Assembly (NCBI RefSeq): GCF_958453765.1
Contig: NZ_CAUDZA010000001.1
Location: 1-64,000, forward strand
Origin: Phascolarctobacterium_A succinatutens_B
Lineage (GTDB): Bacteria; Bacillota; Negativicutes; Acidaminococcales; Acidaminococcaceae
Direction: 5' to 3'
DNA: 64,000 nucleotides
Part shown: positions 40,334 through 48,649 of the stretch, one piece after another
How the letters are laid out: each line of letters opens with the position of its first letter
Numbering within the stretch: position 1 is the stretch's first letter
Notes under the pieces: generated by a model
Told to the model about the DNA's origin: nothing
What the model saw: the letters and a program-made list of their open reading frames with translations, nothing else
Databases searched by the model: none
Position numbers and translations under genes: made by a program

Positions 40334-41368
40334 TTATTTTGCAGCGCGGATTTTTGCCAGCTCAGCTTTCAGCTTTTCATAGATACCAGGAGTTGCGCCT
40401 TCTTTTTCTTCCATCTGTTTGAATACAGGCTCGGTAGCTTTTTCGAAAGCAGCATGGTCAACATCGTTGAATTTTACGCCCTTGCTTTCCAGTTCCTTAT
40501 AAACCTTGTTATAGGATTCGGTGGAAATCTTGGTCATTTCTTTACCGCCGTAAGCAAATTCTTCAGCTACAATCTTCTGATCTTCCGGAGACAGGCTGTT
40601 GAATACTTTGGTGGAAATGTATACGCCGCAGGTGCCCAAGAAATGCTTGGTTGTAGCTACGTTTTTAACGTGCTCATAGCATTTGGTGCCGATGTTGGTG
40701 AATTCAGAGCCTTCCAAACCATCTACAACGCCTTGGGAAACACCGGACAGAGTTTCGGAGAACGGCAGGCTGGTAGCGGTAGCGCCCATAGCATTGATGG
40801 TGTCAATGAACAGCTTGCTGCCGGGAGTACGCAGTTTCAGACCTTTCATATCTTCCGGTTTGGTGATAACTTTGTTGGTCATAACATTACGGAAGCCGAA
40901 GATGTAGTCCAGAGCCAGAACCTTAATACCTTTTTCTTCAGCTTTCTTTTCCATATCCTTAACCAACGGAGTTTCAATCATCTTCTCATATTCGTCATAG
41001 GATTGATACAGCATCGGACCAACCAAAGGTTTGAAATCAGGTACATAGTCGCCCAGATAAGACGGGTCTTCCACAGAAATAAAGTTAGCACCGTTAGCAA
41101 CCTGCTCCAGACCATCCTTGTAGCAAGCCAGCTGGTTTTGACCAAAGCATTGAATTTCTACACGGCCATTGGTTTTCTTGTTAATACGTTCAGCAACCAA
41201 TTCCATGGATTTGTACAGCTGCTCATCGGGAGAAAATACATGGCTCAGCTTCAAAACAACCTTTTTGTCAGAACCTGCTGCCTTTTCATCCTTTTTGTCA
41301 GAACCGCCGCAACCGGTCAGCGCCAACATCATAACAGACATTAACAGAAGAGCTACGATCTTTTTCAT
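40334..41368 (-). CDS. dctP: TRAP transporter substrate-binding lipoprotein (DctP)
   Basis: Signal peptide with lipobox LALTGC, so lipid-anchored. The DctP fold shows KLRTPGSKLFIDTINAMGATATSLPFSE, including the conserved Arg that binds the ligand carboxylate. FGFRNVMTNK and GVVDGLEGSE follow the family pattern. The ATG at 41368 is used because AGGAGG abuts an upstream ATG at 41374 and gives a 6-nt spacing here. Length 344. The ligand is unknown; the neighbourhood suggests a sugar acid or glycerol-linked acid. Confidence 0.92.
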   Translation of the reverse strand: MKKIVALLLMSVMMLALTGCGGSDKKDEKAAGSDKKVVLKLSHVFSPDEQLYKSMELVAERINKKTNGRVEIQCFGQNQLACYKDGLEQVANGANFISVEDPSYLGDYVPDFKPLVGPMLYQSYDEYEKMIETPLVKDMEKKAEEKGIKVLALDYIFGFRNVMTNKVITKPEDMKGLKLRTPGSKLFIDTINAMGATATSLPFSETLSGVSQGVVDGLEGSEFTNIGTKCYEHVKNVATTKHFLGTCGVYISTKVFNSLSPEDQKIVAEEFAYGGKEMTKISTESYNKVYKELESKGVKFNDVDHAAFEKATEPVFKQMEEKEGATPGIYEKLKAELAKIRAAK

Positions 41369-41389
41369 GTTCATCCTCCTAAATCCCTT

Positions 41390-41415
41390 GTTGAATTTTG
41401 TTGAAATTTGTTGTA
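41390..41415. promoter_or_regulatory. 10-bp-phased direct repeats in the dctP leader
   Basis: GTTGAA at 41390 and 41400 and GTTGTA at 41410 are exactly one helical turn apart, just downstream of the dctP start of transcription. The same word with the same spacing occurs at the divergent promoter. Confidence 0.65.
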
Positions 41416-41444
41416 ATAGAGATTCCCGTTTTGAATCTGATACC

Positions 41445-41473
41445 ATATTAACAGAGTGACACAGAATTGTCAA
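41445..41473 (-). promoter_or_regulatory. dctPQM promoter
   Basis: Minus-strand TTGACA (41468-41473), a 17-nt spacer and TAATAT (41445-41450). Confidence 0.7.
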
Positions 41474-41555
41474 TAATTTTACGCATATTTAGCAAATCTA
41501 CTTACAGTCTAGCTTTTGGCCGTTTTTTATCCCTATTGGTCTTATTATGTCCCAC

Positions 41556-41603
41556 TTGTTTTTTTGCTTATCTTATGCTAAGATAGTGTTGAACATTGTT
41601 GAA
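41556..41603 (+). promoter_or_regulatory. phosphodiesterase promoter with phased repeats
   Basis: TTGTTT (41556-41561), a 17-nt spacer and TAAGAT (41579-41584). GTTGAA at 41588 and 41598 (10 bp apart) covers the predicted start. Confidence 0.6.
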
Positions 41604-41623
41604 AATTTCAAGGAGGAATAGAA

Positions 41624-42352
41624 ATGGTTCAAATTTTTGCGCACCGCGGCTTCAGCGGCTATTATCCTGAAAATACTATGCTTGCTTTCCAAAAGGTAGC
41701 AGAAGAAACTGTTGTTGACGGCATTGAACTGGATATCCAGCTCACCAAAGATGGTGAAATCGTTATCATGCATGACGAAATGCTTGACCGCACCACTAAC
41801 GGCAGCGGCTGGCTGAAGGACCATACCCTGGAAGAGCTGAAAATGCTTTCTGTAGGCGTTAATGTCAAAGGCTTCTTCCCTCGCCAAACCATTCCTACAT
41901 TACGCGAATATTTCACTTGGCTGAAAACCACCAAGCTGATTACCAATATCGAGCTCAAAACCAGCTATTTTGAATATGAAGGCATTGAAGAAAAGCTCAT
42001 TGCTATGGTCAAGGAATTCGGTCTGGAAGACCAGATCTGGTATTCTTCCTTCAACCATTACACTGTTGCCAGAATCAAAAAACTGATGCCGGAAGCAAAA
42101 TACGGTCTTTTAACCGACACCTGGCTGATGAACATCGGTGAATACGCTGCTTCCCAAGGCGCTGCAAGTGTTAACGCCCGCACCTATTTCTGTGCTAAGG
42201 AAGGCGTTGCTGCTGATCTGCACGCGCACAACATCGCTCTGCAGGCATGGACTCCTAACGATGCTGAAATGATGCAGGAGCTGGTTGATGCCGGTGTTGA
42301 CGTTCTGATTACCAATTATCCTGACATTGCCGCAAAGGTTTTAGGCAGATAA
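41624..42352 (+). CDS. glycerophosphodiester phosphodiesterase
   Basis: GDPD-family TIM barrel that splits glycerophosphodiesters to glycerol 3-phosphate and an alcohol. HRGFSGYYPENTMLAF starts the protein, GIELDIQLTKDGEIVIMHDE gives the metal-binding E, D and H-D, and IELKT and AWTPND close the active site. No signal peptide, so cytoplasmic. Length 242. AAGGAGG lies 10 nt upstream. Its product would feed glycerol 3-phosphate metabolism next to glpK. Confidence 0.93.
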   Translation: MVQIFAHRGFSGYYPENTMLAFQKVAEETVVDGIELDIQLTKDGEIVIMHDEMLDRTTNGSGWLKDHTLEELKMLSVGVNVKGFFPRQTIPTLREYFTWLKTTKLITNIELKTSYFEYEGIEEKLIAMVKEFGLEDQIWYSSFNHYTVARIKKLMPEAKYGLLTDTWLMNIGEYAASQGAASVNARTYFCAKEGVAADLHAHNIALQAWTPNDAEMMQELVDAGVDVLITNYPDIAAKVLGR

Positions 42353-42400
42353 TTTATATCAGCCACCCGATACATAATTAAATCAGAAAGGATTGTGTTT

Positions 42401-43468
42401 ATGCCTAAGAAGGTTACCCTGAAGGATATTGCTGCCAAGGCAGGTCTTTCGCCTGCCAGCGTATCGATGATTCTCAACAGGCGCAGTATTGACCGCTTCA
42501 ACGCGGAAACTGTTGAGCAGGTCTACGCTATCGCTACCGAGCTCGGCTACAAAAGCAGCAAGGAAAAAGCCTACGCCCTCGTCAGGCCCTCAGATACACT
42601 AATCATTATTATCTGTCCTTCATTATTTAATCCTTTCTATACTACTATTATCCAGGGTATTGAAATCGCTGCCCGTAAGCAGGGCTTTGTCACCTCCGTC
42701 CGCACCACCTATTGGGATACGGATACAGAAAAATTTATCATGGAGCAGGCTCGCAAATTCAATGTTGCCGGTGTCATCTTTGCCATGATCCCCCAACAGC
42801 CGCAGCTGGCGTACAAGCTCAGCAAATATCTGCCCGTTGTTGCCATCGGTGACAGACGCAGTGATCTGGAGCTGGCTACTGTTGACATGAACAACTTTAC
42901 TGCAGGCCAGCTCATCGGCAAGCATCTTACGGATTTGGGACATAAGCAGGTTGCCTATCTTTCTACAACGCTCAATGACCAGCACACCTCACGTGTGCGT
43001 CGCTATCAGGGTCTGGAGGATGCCTGCAAGACAGCAGGTGCCAAGCTTTCCCTCTTCACTCAAGAGATTACTTCTGACTATGAGCTTTCGCACGTTGAAG
43101 TAGAATACAGTACAGGCTATGAGCTTGCGAAACGCTGTCTTGAAGCAGCGCCGGAAACAACAGCCATGGTCGCTATCAATGATATGGTTGCCTATGGTGC
43201 ATATAATGCTATTATCGACAGAGGCCTGAAGATTCCCGAGGATATCAGCCTTTGCGGTTTCGACAACATCTTCCCCTCGCATCTTCGCGGCATCAGCCTT
43301 ACAACTATCGACAACTCGCTGACAGAGTGCGGCAAAAGTGCCTTCAAGCTGCTGCAGGAGGAAATAGCCAGCTACGAGCACCACGGCAAATTTGAGCCTA
43401 TTACCCATGTAGAATACAAATGTCGTCTTGTTGCCCGCTCCAGCAGCGGCACTGCTCCCATGCGTTGA
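42401..43468 (+). CDS. LacI-family transcriptional regulator
   Basis: N-terminal helix-turn-helix (TLKDIAAKAGLSPASVSMILNRR, residues 5-27, in outline) and a periplasmic-binding-like ligand domain to about 350. DLGHKQVAYLS and SLCGFDNIFPSHL are family landmarks. ATG 42401 follows AAAGGA by 8 nt; a GTG at 42395 is less likely. It lies 48 nt after the phosphodiesterase gene, so it is probably co-transcribed. It is the natural candidate to control the divergent TRAP and phosphodiesterase promoters, although their shared repeats are direct rather than palindromic. Confidence 0.92.
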   Translation: MPKKVTLKDIAAKAGLSPASVSMILNRRSIDRFNAETVEQVYAIATELGYKSSKEKAYALVRPSDTLIIIICPSLFNPFYTTIIQGIEIAARKQGFVTSVRTTYWDTDTEKFIMEQARKFNVAGVIFAMIPQQPQLAYKLSKYLPVVAIGDRRSDLELATVDMNNFTAGQLIGKHLTDLGHKQVAYLSTTLNDQHTSRVRRYQGLEDACKTAGAKLSLFTQEITSDYELSHVEVEYSTGYELAKRCLEAAPETTAMVAINDMVAYGAYNAIIDRGLKIPEDISLCGFDNIFPSHLRGISLTTIDNSLTECGKSAFKLLQEEIASYEHHGKFEPITHVEYKCRLVARSSSGTAPMR

Positions 43469-43541
43469 CAATTACCGCAGGATACTGTACAATAAAGCCT
43501 ACATAGTTTCTATGAATTAAAGAATTGTGCAGGTTTTCATT

Positions 43542-44237
43542 ATGAACAACAAATATAGCAAAGCACTCAAAGCTGCTTTTCCACTAACGCTGCCAATTTG
43601 CGCAGCGTTTCTTTTTTTAGGCATCTCCTACGGCTTTTATATCTGCAGCAAGGGCTTTTCTCTCTGGTATCCGTTTTTTACCAGTGCTCTCGTCTTTGCC
43701 GGCAGCATGGAATTCGTTCTGGTCACAATGCTGCTTAGTCCCTTCAATCCTTTGTACTGCTTTTTTATGGCACTAATGATTAACTCTCGCCATCTGTTCT
43801 ACGGTCTGAGCATGCTGGAAAAATATAAGAATACCGGTCTGAAAAAATTTTATCTGATTTTCGGTATGTGCGACGAATCCTTTGCCATCAACTGTAATAC
43901 AGTTATCCCCGAAGGCATCGACAAGGGCTGCTTTATGGTCTGCGTAAATCTGCTGAACCAAATCTACTGGGTAGCGGGCGCAACCATCGGCGGTCTTTTA
44001 GGCAACAGTCTGCAAATCAATACCAAAGGCCTGGATTTTGCCCTCGTCGCCCTCTTCACGGCAATTTTCGTCAGCCAATGGCAATCGACAGAAAATCACA
44101 CTCCTGCTGTTTTAGGCATTGTCATTCCGTTGCTTTGCCTGGTGCTCATCGGTCCGCAAAGCTTTATTCCGCCGGCTATGCTGCTTCTGCTGCTGGTATT
44201 TATCACAGCATATTACAAAGGAGGCATTAAATTATGA
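43542..44237 (+). CDS. azlC: AzlC-family branched-chain amino acid exporter, large subunit
   Basis: Membrane protein with about six to seven segments. The start KALKAAFPLTLPICAAFLFLGISYGFY, the middle SMEFVLVTMLL and MALMINSRHLFYGLSM are AzlC hallmarks. The ATG at 43542 gives 231 residues; a GTG at 43527 is possible and the SD is weak either way. It overlaps azlD by 4 nt (ATGA), as the two-subunit exporter normally does. Confidence 0.92.
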   Translation: MNNKYSKALKAAFPLTLPICAAFLFLGISYGFYICSKGFSLWYPFFTSALVFAGSMEFVLVTMLLSPFNPLYCFFMALMINSRHLFYGLSMLEKYKNTGLKKFYLIFGMCDESFAINCNTVIPEGIDKGCFMVCVNLLNQIYWVAGATIGGLLGNSLQINTKGLDFALVALFTAIFVSQWQSTENHTPAVLGIVIPLLCLVLIGPQSFIPPAMLLLLLVFITAYYKGGIKL

Positions 44238-44563
44238 CCTTTACCGAACAAATCATAACCATTGCCGCCGTTGTCGCAGGCACTATGCTGACGCGCTTTC
44301 TGCCCTTCATCCTGTTTCCGGCCAACAAAAAAACGCCGCCATTAGTAGCGTTTTTAGGCAAAATGCTGCCTGCGGCCGTTATGGGCATGCTTGTGGTCTA
44401 CTCCCTCAAGGATACGCAAATTATGACCGGCAGTCACGGCCTGCCTGAAGCCATAGCCGTAGCGCTGATAGTCATATTGCAGGCAACCCTGCGTAATCTG
44501 CTGCTGACGATAGCAGCAGGCACTATAGGCTATATGCTGCTGGTGCAATATGTGTTTGCGTAA
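44234..44563 (+). CDS. azlD: AzlD-family exporter, small subunit
   Basis: 109 residues with four hydrophobic segments. RFLPFILFPANKKTPPLVAFLGKMLPAAVMGMLVVYSL in outline is the AzlD signature. Start codon overlaps the azlC stop and follows AAAGGAGGC. Together AzlCD export branched-chain amino acids. Confidence 0.92.
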   Translation: MTFTEQIITIAAVVAGTMLTRFLPFILFPANKKTPPLVAFLGKMLPAAVMGMLVVYSLKDTQIMTGSHGLPEAIAVALIVILQATLRNLLLTIAAGTIGYMLLVQYVFA

Positions 44564-44619
44564 AGAATGTTCGAAAGCAAGCACAAAGATATCAGCAAAG
44601 CTGTAATACGGAAGATAAT

Positions 44620-44686
44620 ATTCCCCATATATATAATGGTAAATTAATTTTCTACTATTATATATAGTATAGGGGAATGTTTTTTA
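44620..44686 (+). terminator. azlCD terminator
   Basis: ATTCCCC/GGGGAAT (44620-44626 with 44672-44678) closes a long A/T stem, followed by GTTTTTT. Confidence 0.85.
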
Positions 44687-44705
44687 TCTGCCGTACAAAA
44701 TTAAA

Positions 44706-44747
44706 ACTACCCTCCGCCATGCTCTGTCCAACATGACGAAGGGTAGT
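44706..44747. terminator. bidirectional terminator between azlCD and the DASS gene
   Basis: ACTACCCT/AGGGTAGT with internal CATG pairing. CTTTTC follows on the plus side and TTTTAATTTT on the minus side. Confidence 0.7.
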
Positions 44748-44897
44748 CTTTTCATTTATATCCTATATATACTGCCAATGTCCCCTAAGCAAATATATAC
44801 AGAAAGAAGGAATTTGTAATTGTAAGCATCTTTGAAGCTTTGTGCGTCAGGGCAGCTTCCGCCCCGTCTATAATAAATTGTTCTCTATCCAATTTGC

Positions 44898-44933
44898 GTC
44901 TGCTGACCGCTCCCATTTGGGAGCGTTGCAGAC
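44898..44933. other. compound hairpin after the DASS gene
   Basis: GTCTGC/GCAGAC encloses CGCTCCC/GGGAGCG with a 4-nt loop. No T-run on the minus strand. A plus-strand TATAAT precedes it near 44870. Its role is unclear; the rest of 44564-44971 shows only terminators. Confidence 0.55.
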
Positions 44934-44971
44934 ATTTTAAGAAAGGTGGTAAGACCTGAGTCTTTAGTTAA

Positions 44972-46249
44972 TTATGCTGCAGTCGGGAAGAACGGCCATA
45001 CGATAGGAATAACGATGATTGCAACAATCATGCTGACTGCTACCAGACCGCCGCCGCATTTAACATAATCCATGAATTTGTACTTGCCAGGGCCAAGTAC
45101 CAGGGTGTTCGGAGGAGTACCTACCGGAGAAGCGAATGCACAGCTGGAAGCAATCAGGATTGCCATCAGTACAGCTTTCGGAGATGCACCCATTTGTGCG
45201 GACAGTGCGATGCCAACCGGGCACAGCAGAGCTTTAGAAGCGGTGTTGCTCATAAACTGAGTCAGGACAACTGCCAGACCGAAGAGTACTGCAGTTACCA
45301 GGTACGGAGACGGGTTACCGCCCATCAGGCTTACGGTGAATTCAGCAATCAGCTTGCCAGCGCCGCTGGTGTTCATAGCTGTTGCAACAGGAATCATGCC
45401 TGCAAACAGGAAGATGGTAATCCAATCGATGGAGTTATAGGCTTGTTTTTCAGTGATGCAGCCTGTCAGTACGCACAGTACCGCTCCGACAACAGCAGCC
45501 AGTTCCAGAGGAACGATGCTGGTTGCCATAGAACCAATAACGCCAACCATGATGATACCACAGATCATCTGTTTTTTAGGAGTAGTGTTAGTAGCATCAA
45601 TCTCTTGCTCTACATCTGCAACCTCGTCGGTTTTAGCTTCCGGCAGGATGTATTTGCCAAGGAACATCATGTAAACGATGCCGGCAACAGTAATAGGAAT
45701 ACCGATGTAGGCATATTCAAAGAAGCCAAATTGCAGCTCCGGCATACCAGCTGCTTTCAGAGCAACGTTTGCCAGAATGTTCGGCGGGGTACCAATCAGG
45801 GTGCAGGTACCGCCAAGGCCGGCAGCGAAAGCCAACGGCATCAGCTGACGGGAAGCGGAAAGCTTTGCTTGTGCGCAGATACCCATAACTACAGGAATCA
45901 GGCAAGCGGTGGTACCGGTGTTAGACAAGAACGCAGACATAACAGCTGCAATAACCATAAGACCAAACATCAGGCTGTTTTCATTGGTACCAAACAGCTT
46001 TACTACAGCGCCGCCAACCTTTTGAGCGAGGCCGGTGTAAAACATTGCAGCGCCAACGACGAACATACCGCCAAAAAGAACTACAGTAGAATCTGCCAGG
46101 CCAAGGAAGATTTGGTTCTCAGGAACCAGGCCCAATGCACTGCAGGCTATAGCAGCCAGAACCGCGGTCATTGCCAGCGGAATCATTTCGGTAACGAATA
46201 ACAGTGCAACTACTGCTAACAAAATCAAGCATTTAATTGCTGGTGTCAT
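44972..46249 (-). CDS. DASS/SLC13-family dicarboxylate carrier
   Basis: Divalent anion:Na+ symporter-type membrane protein of 425 residues, with an inverted repeat of helical hairpins. Two SNT motifs are present (LSNTGTTACLIPV and MSNTASKALLCPVG), each with a following Pro-rich loop (LIGTPPNILAN, SPVGTPPNTLVLGPG). Substrates in the family are succinate, fumarate, citrate and similar acids. In an organism with methylmalonyl-CoA mutase, succinate uptake is the most attractive guess (inference). It follows the 65-residue gene by 16 nt and is probably co-transcribed with it. Confidence 0.92.
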   Translation of the reverse strand: MTPAIKCLILLAVVALLFVTEMIPLAMTAVLAAIACSALGLVPENQIFLGLADSTVVLFGGMFVVGAAMFYTGLAQKVGGAVVKLFGTNENSLMFGLMVIAAVMSAFLSNTGTTACLIPVVMGICAQAKLSASRQLMPLAFAAGLGGTCTLIGTPPNILANVALKAAGMPELQFGFFEYAYIGIPITVAGIVYMMFLGKYILPEAKTDEVADVEQEIDATNTTPKKQMICGIIMVGVIGSMATSIVPLELAAVVGAVLCVLTGCITEKQAYNSIDWITIFLFAGMIPVATAMNTSGAGKLIAEFTVSLMGGNPSPYLVTAVLFGLAVVLTQFMSNTASKALLCPVGIALSAQMGASPKAVLMAILIASSCAFASPVGTPPNTLVLGPGKYKFMDYVKCGGGLVAVSMIVAIIVIPIVWPFFPTAA

Positions 46250-46265
46250 AAAAATTTCCCTCCAC

Positions 46266-46463
46266 TTATTTCTTCTTAAATAGGTTTACATATTGAAAAG
46301 TGTTTACAAAGAGCTTGCCATCTTCGCCTCGATGCGGGAAGACTTTACCTTCCTTTTTCCTGTTCTCGATAGCTCGATAGTAAAACTTCTTGTCTACCTG
46401 TTTCAGGTACTCCCGAATCTTAGAATCTTCTTTTTCATCATTCATGATAAGTGCAATGTCCAA
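46266..46463 (-). CDS. 65-residue protein with KVFPHRGEDG motif
   Basis: Charged, soluble-looking small protein. An N-terminal acidic/basic helix leads to GKVFPHRGEDGKLFVN (about residues 39-54) and a Lys-rich end. The same KVFPHxGExG core appears in the 59-residue protein at 46904-47083, so the two are paralogues. The likely start is TTG at 46463, 10 nt after AAGGAG; the ATG at 46445 is 28 nt away. It is the first gene of the DASS carrier operon. Function unknown. Confidence 0.75.
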   Translation of the reverse strand: MDIALIMNDEKEDSKIREYLKQVDKKFYYRAIENRKKEGKVFPHRGEDGKLFVNTFQYVNLFKKK

Positions 46464-46516
46464 AACTTATCAGCTCCTTTCTTGTTCTTTTTGGAGAGTG
46501 CCTTTCACTGTTAGAG

Positions 46517-46560
46517 ATTATACAACATATTCCAAAATAATAAAAATACCTAGTTGGAAT
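46517..46560 (-). promoter_or_regulatory. DASS operon promoter and palindrome
   Basis: Minus-strand TATAAT (46517-46522) lacks a good -35. ATTCCAA (46529-46535) and TTGGAAT (46554-46560) form a perfect 7-bp inverted repeat with an 18-nt spacer across the -35 region, as for an activator site. Confidence 0.55.
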
Positions 46561-46723
46561 AGAAGTTATATGAATTAAGTATATTTTAGAAAGTAATTAA
46601 ATGTATTTTGAAACTAATTTCCACTTGTTTTTTATAGCAGGCAGTTTTATATTATACGACAATTATCGCCGGAATAAAAATACCTATGTAGCATTATTCA
46701 TATATCCGTCAGGAATATTTTAG

Positions 46724-46793
46724 GCAAACAAAAAGCCAGTCTGCCAACGACGTACAAGGAGGTAGGCTATAACGTCATCGCTCGCGGACTGGC
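46724..46793 (-). terminator. long hairpin terminator, possible small RNA
   Basis: GCCAGTC/GACTGGC (46735-46741 with 46787-46793) encloses ACGACGT/ACGTCAT pairing (one wobble), then TTTTTGTTT on the minus strand. The RNA loop contains CTACCTCCTTG, which matches the anti-Shine-Dalgarno. A TATTAT (46798-46803) with TTGCTT 17 nt upstream (46821-46826) could start a short RNA here. Confidence 0.65.
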
Positions 46794-46903
46794 ATATATA
46801 ATACTGCTGTTTAAAGCTTAAAGCAAAATATTCTTAAACCATTTACTATAGTATTCTCTGTCCAACTCTTTGAGATAGTTCAGTACAAAGCTCATCTTTC
46901 TTC

Positions 46904-47083
46904 TTAACCTCTTTTTAATGCTTTCAGGGATGCTTCGCTCAGTTTGAAGCCCTGTACTCTTCTGCTGAAGGCAAAGCCTTTTTCACCACAATGCGGGAAT
47001 ACTTTTGCTGCACCGTTGCGTTGACGGCACAGGTGTGCGAATAAACCGATTTCTTTTTCGACTGCCATTTTTGTTTCAGCCAT
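46904..47083 (-). CDS. 59-residue protein with KVFPHCGEKG motif
   Basis: Begins MAETKMAVEKEIGLF and contains KVFPHCGEKG at about residues 28-37, then a basic C-terminus ending LKALKRG. A strong SD (AAGGAG, 10 nt before the ATG) supports it; a longer frame overlapping at 46939-47157 is a shadow. It is a paralogue of the 65-residue protein upstream of the DASS carrier. It lies divergent from the LysR regulator gene (301-nt gap), so it may be that regulator's target (inference). Function unknown. Confidence 0.8.
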   Translation of the reverse strand: MAETKMAVEKEIGLFAHLCRQRNGAAKVFPHCGEKGFAFSRRVQGFKLSEASLKALKRG

Positions 47084-47383
47084 GATTGTTCTCTCCTTTG
47101 CTTTGAATAAGTCAATTTGTCAATTTGCTCTGTATAAGGCCTCTGCTTTATACGCATTTAGTATAACAGATATTGCTTAATAAGAAAAATAGCTAATAGG
47201 AATTATAGATATGACATTTTATTATTGCTTTTTAGCTTTCTTCTGTTCTATAATAGCCTTAATCGTTGTAATTCTTGAAAATACACTAGCAATATGATAA
47301 ACTAATTATATTATACCTATATTTAGAATCTATTACTGTTTCTATTTTACATAAGTTTAGTATTAGTTGGAGGTCTGCAAAAC
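47084..47383. other. AT-rich divergent region between small protein and LysR gene
   Basis: A minus-strand TATACT near 47157-47162 is a weak promoter candidate for the small protein, and TTGACAAATTGAC lies in its leader (near 47110-47122). No clear LysR box was fixed by eye. Confidence 0.4.
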
Positions 47384-48316
47384 ATGGAATTAGACAATTA
47401 CAGAAACTTTTTGGCAATTATCGAAGCCGGTAGTTTTACCGGTGCGGCTGATTACGTACATATCGCTCAGCCGGCCCTCAGCAAGCAGCTGCGTGCCCTG
47501 GAAAACTATTTCGGCACCAAGCTGATAATTACCACCCGCGGCAGCCGTCAGATTCTCCTGACCGAGGCAGGACGCGTCCTCTATCAAAAAGCAAAGTACA
47601 TGTGTGCTTTGGAGGATCTTGCCAAAAGCGAAATCGAAAACATCATGGGCGGTGTTGTAGGTACGCTGCGTTTCAGCATTGCCAACTCCCGCAGTGCTTT
47701 ATTCATCAAATCCTCCCTCAAGGATTTCTGTGCTCTTTATCCTAATATCAAATGTGAGCTGTTTGAAGCAAGCATAAACGAACAGACACAGCAAATGCTT
47801 AACGGTATTACCGAACTGGGAATTTTGAGCGTACCGGTAGAGCATCAGGATAACTTTGAGGTTCTCTTCCGTCGCGATGAAGAACTGACAGCCGTTTTCC
47901 ATAAAAACTCTGTTTTTCTGGATGACAGCAAAAAGGTTGTCACCCTTAAGGAATTAGAGGATGTACCTCTGAGCATCAGCTCCGGCTGCTCTGAAATCTT
48001 CCTCAAGGCCTGTGCTCAAGCCTCCATCGTGCCGCGTATCACCTGCACCAGCACAACCCGCAGCACTACTTTGGAATGGACACGCGTCAAGGCAGCAGTT
48101 TCTATCGTGCCTGTAGAGTCTGGAGAGGACCTTGGTGAAGAGTTTATCACCCGTCCTATATCCGACATCAAGGCCGACGTTTACAAGACCGTAGTAAAGG
48201 TTAAGGACAGACCGCTTTCCGTCGTTGCCCAGCATTTCCTCAAATTCTATTCCAAGACACGTAATTCACAGCAGGTATGCAATCTGGACGATGTTCTGAA
48301 GAATTCTTCTTTATAA
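47384..48316 (+). CDS. LysR-family transcriptional regulator
   Basis: N-terminal winged helix-turn-helix (LDNYRNFLAIIEAGSFTGAADYVHIAQPALSKQLRALE in outline, residues 3-41) and a two-lobed effector domain from about 90. Length 310. GGAGG is 10 nt before the ATG. The divergent neighbours are the KVFPH small protein and, beyond it, the dicarboxylate carrier operon, which are its likely targets. Effector unknown, plausibly a C4 acid. Confidence 0.92.
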   Translation: MELDNYRNFLAIIEAGSFTGAADYVHIAQPALSKQLRALENYFGTKLIITTRGSRQILLTEAGRVLYQKAKYMCALEDLAKSEIENIMGGVVGTLRFSIANSRSALFIKSSLKDFCALYPNIKCELFEASINEQTQQMLNGITELGILSVPVEHQDNFEVLFRRDEELTAVFHKNSVFLDDSKKVVTLKELEDVPLSISSGCSEIFLKACAQASIVPRITCTSTTRSTTLEWTRVKAAVSIVPVESGEDLGEEFITRPISDIKADVYKTVVKVKDRPLSVVAQHFLKFYSKTRNSQQVCNLDDVLKNSSL

Positions 48317-48320
48317 AACA

Positions 48321-48347
48321 AAAACCGCCTCACGGCGGTTTTTTTAT
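48321..48347 (+). terminator. LysR gene terminator
   Basis: AAAACCGCC/GGCGGTTTT with a 4-nt loop and seven T. Confidence 0.9.
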
Positions 48348-48380
48348 TATACTAAGCTTATCTTTCCTTGCGAAAGCAAT

Positions 48381-48410
48381 AAAAAAGCCGCCTTACCCGG
48401 CGGTTTTTTT
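48381..48410. terminator. bidirectional terminator
   Basis: CCGCC/GGCGG stem with A6 on the left and T7 on the right. It would also end any transcript from the orphan riboswitch promoter reading leftward. Confidence 0.8.
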
Positions 48411-48571
48411 ATTGTTGCATTGCCACACCCCTGTAACAAGCTACACACGATAAAATTGGAGGAGAAGGAGAATTTGAAAAATCTTTACGTAACAGAACAG
48501 CAAATTGTCCGATTTGCTTAGTTTGTTCTAATGTTTGGGAAATCAATATTTCGACCCACATTTGATAGTTG

Positions 48572-48602
48572 AAAAAAACCGTCTTTGCAAGCAAAGACGG
48601 TT
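48572..48602 (-). terminator. terminator behind the orphan cobalamin riboswitch
   Basis: A 12-bp perfect stem AACCGTCTTTGC/GCAAAGACGGTT followed by TTTTTTT on the minus strand. Confidence 0.9.
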
Positions 48603-48649
48603 AATGCGCACAATTAAGATAGCTGCCACTCTCACATAAACAGTATCTT

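Noticed and set aside
44860..44940. Possible 6S-like or other small RNA on the plus strand (TATAAT then compound hairpin)
   Set aside because: No acceptable -35 box and no T-run after the hairpin; kept only as an unexplained hairpin.
46939..47157. 72-codon frame on the minus strand
   Set aside because: It overlaps the 59-residue KVFPH protein in another frame, lacks a suitable SD and has no similarity to its neighbour, whereas the other frame does.
48409..48594. 61-codon frame downstream of the orphan riboswitch
   Set aside because: It starts inside the terminator stem, has no SD and shows no recognisable protein pattern; treated as non-coding.
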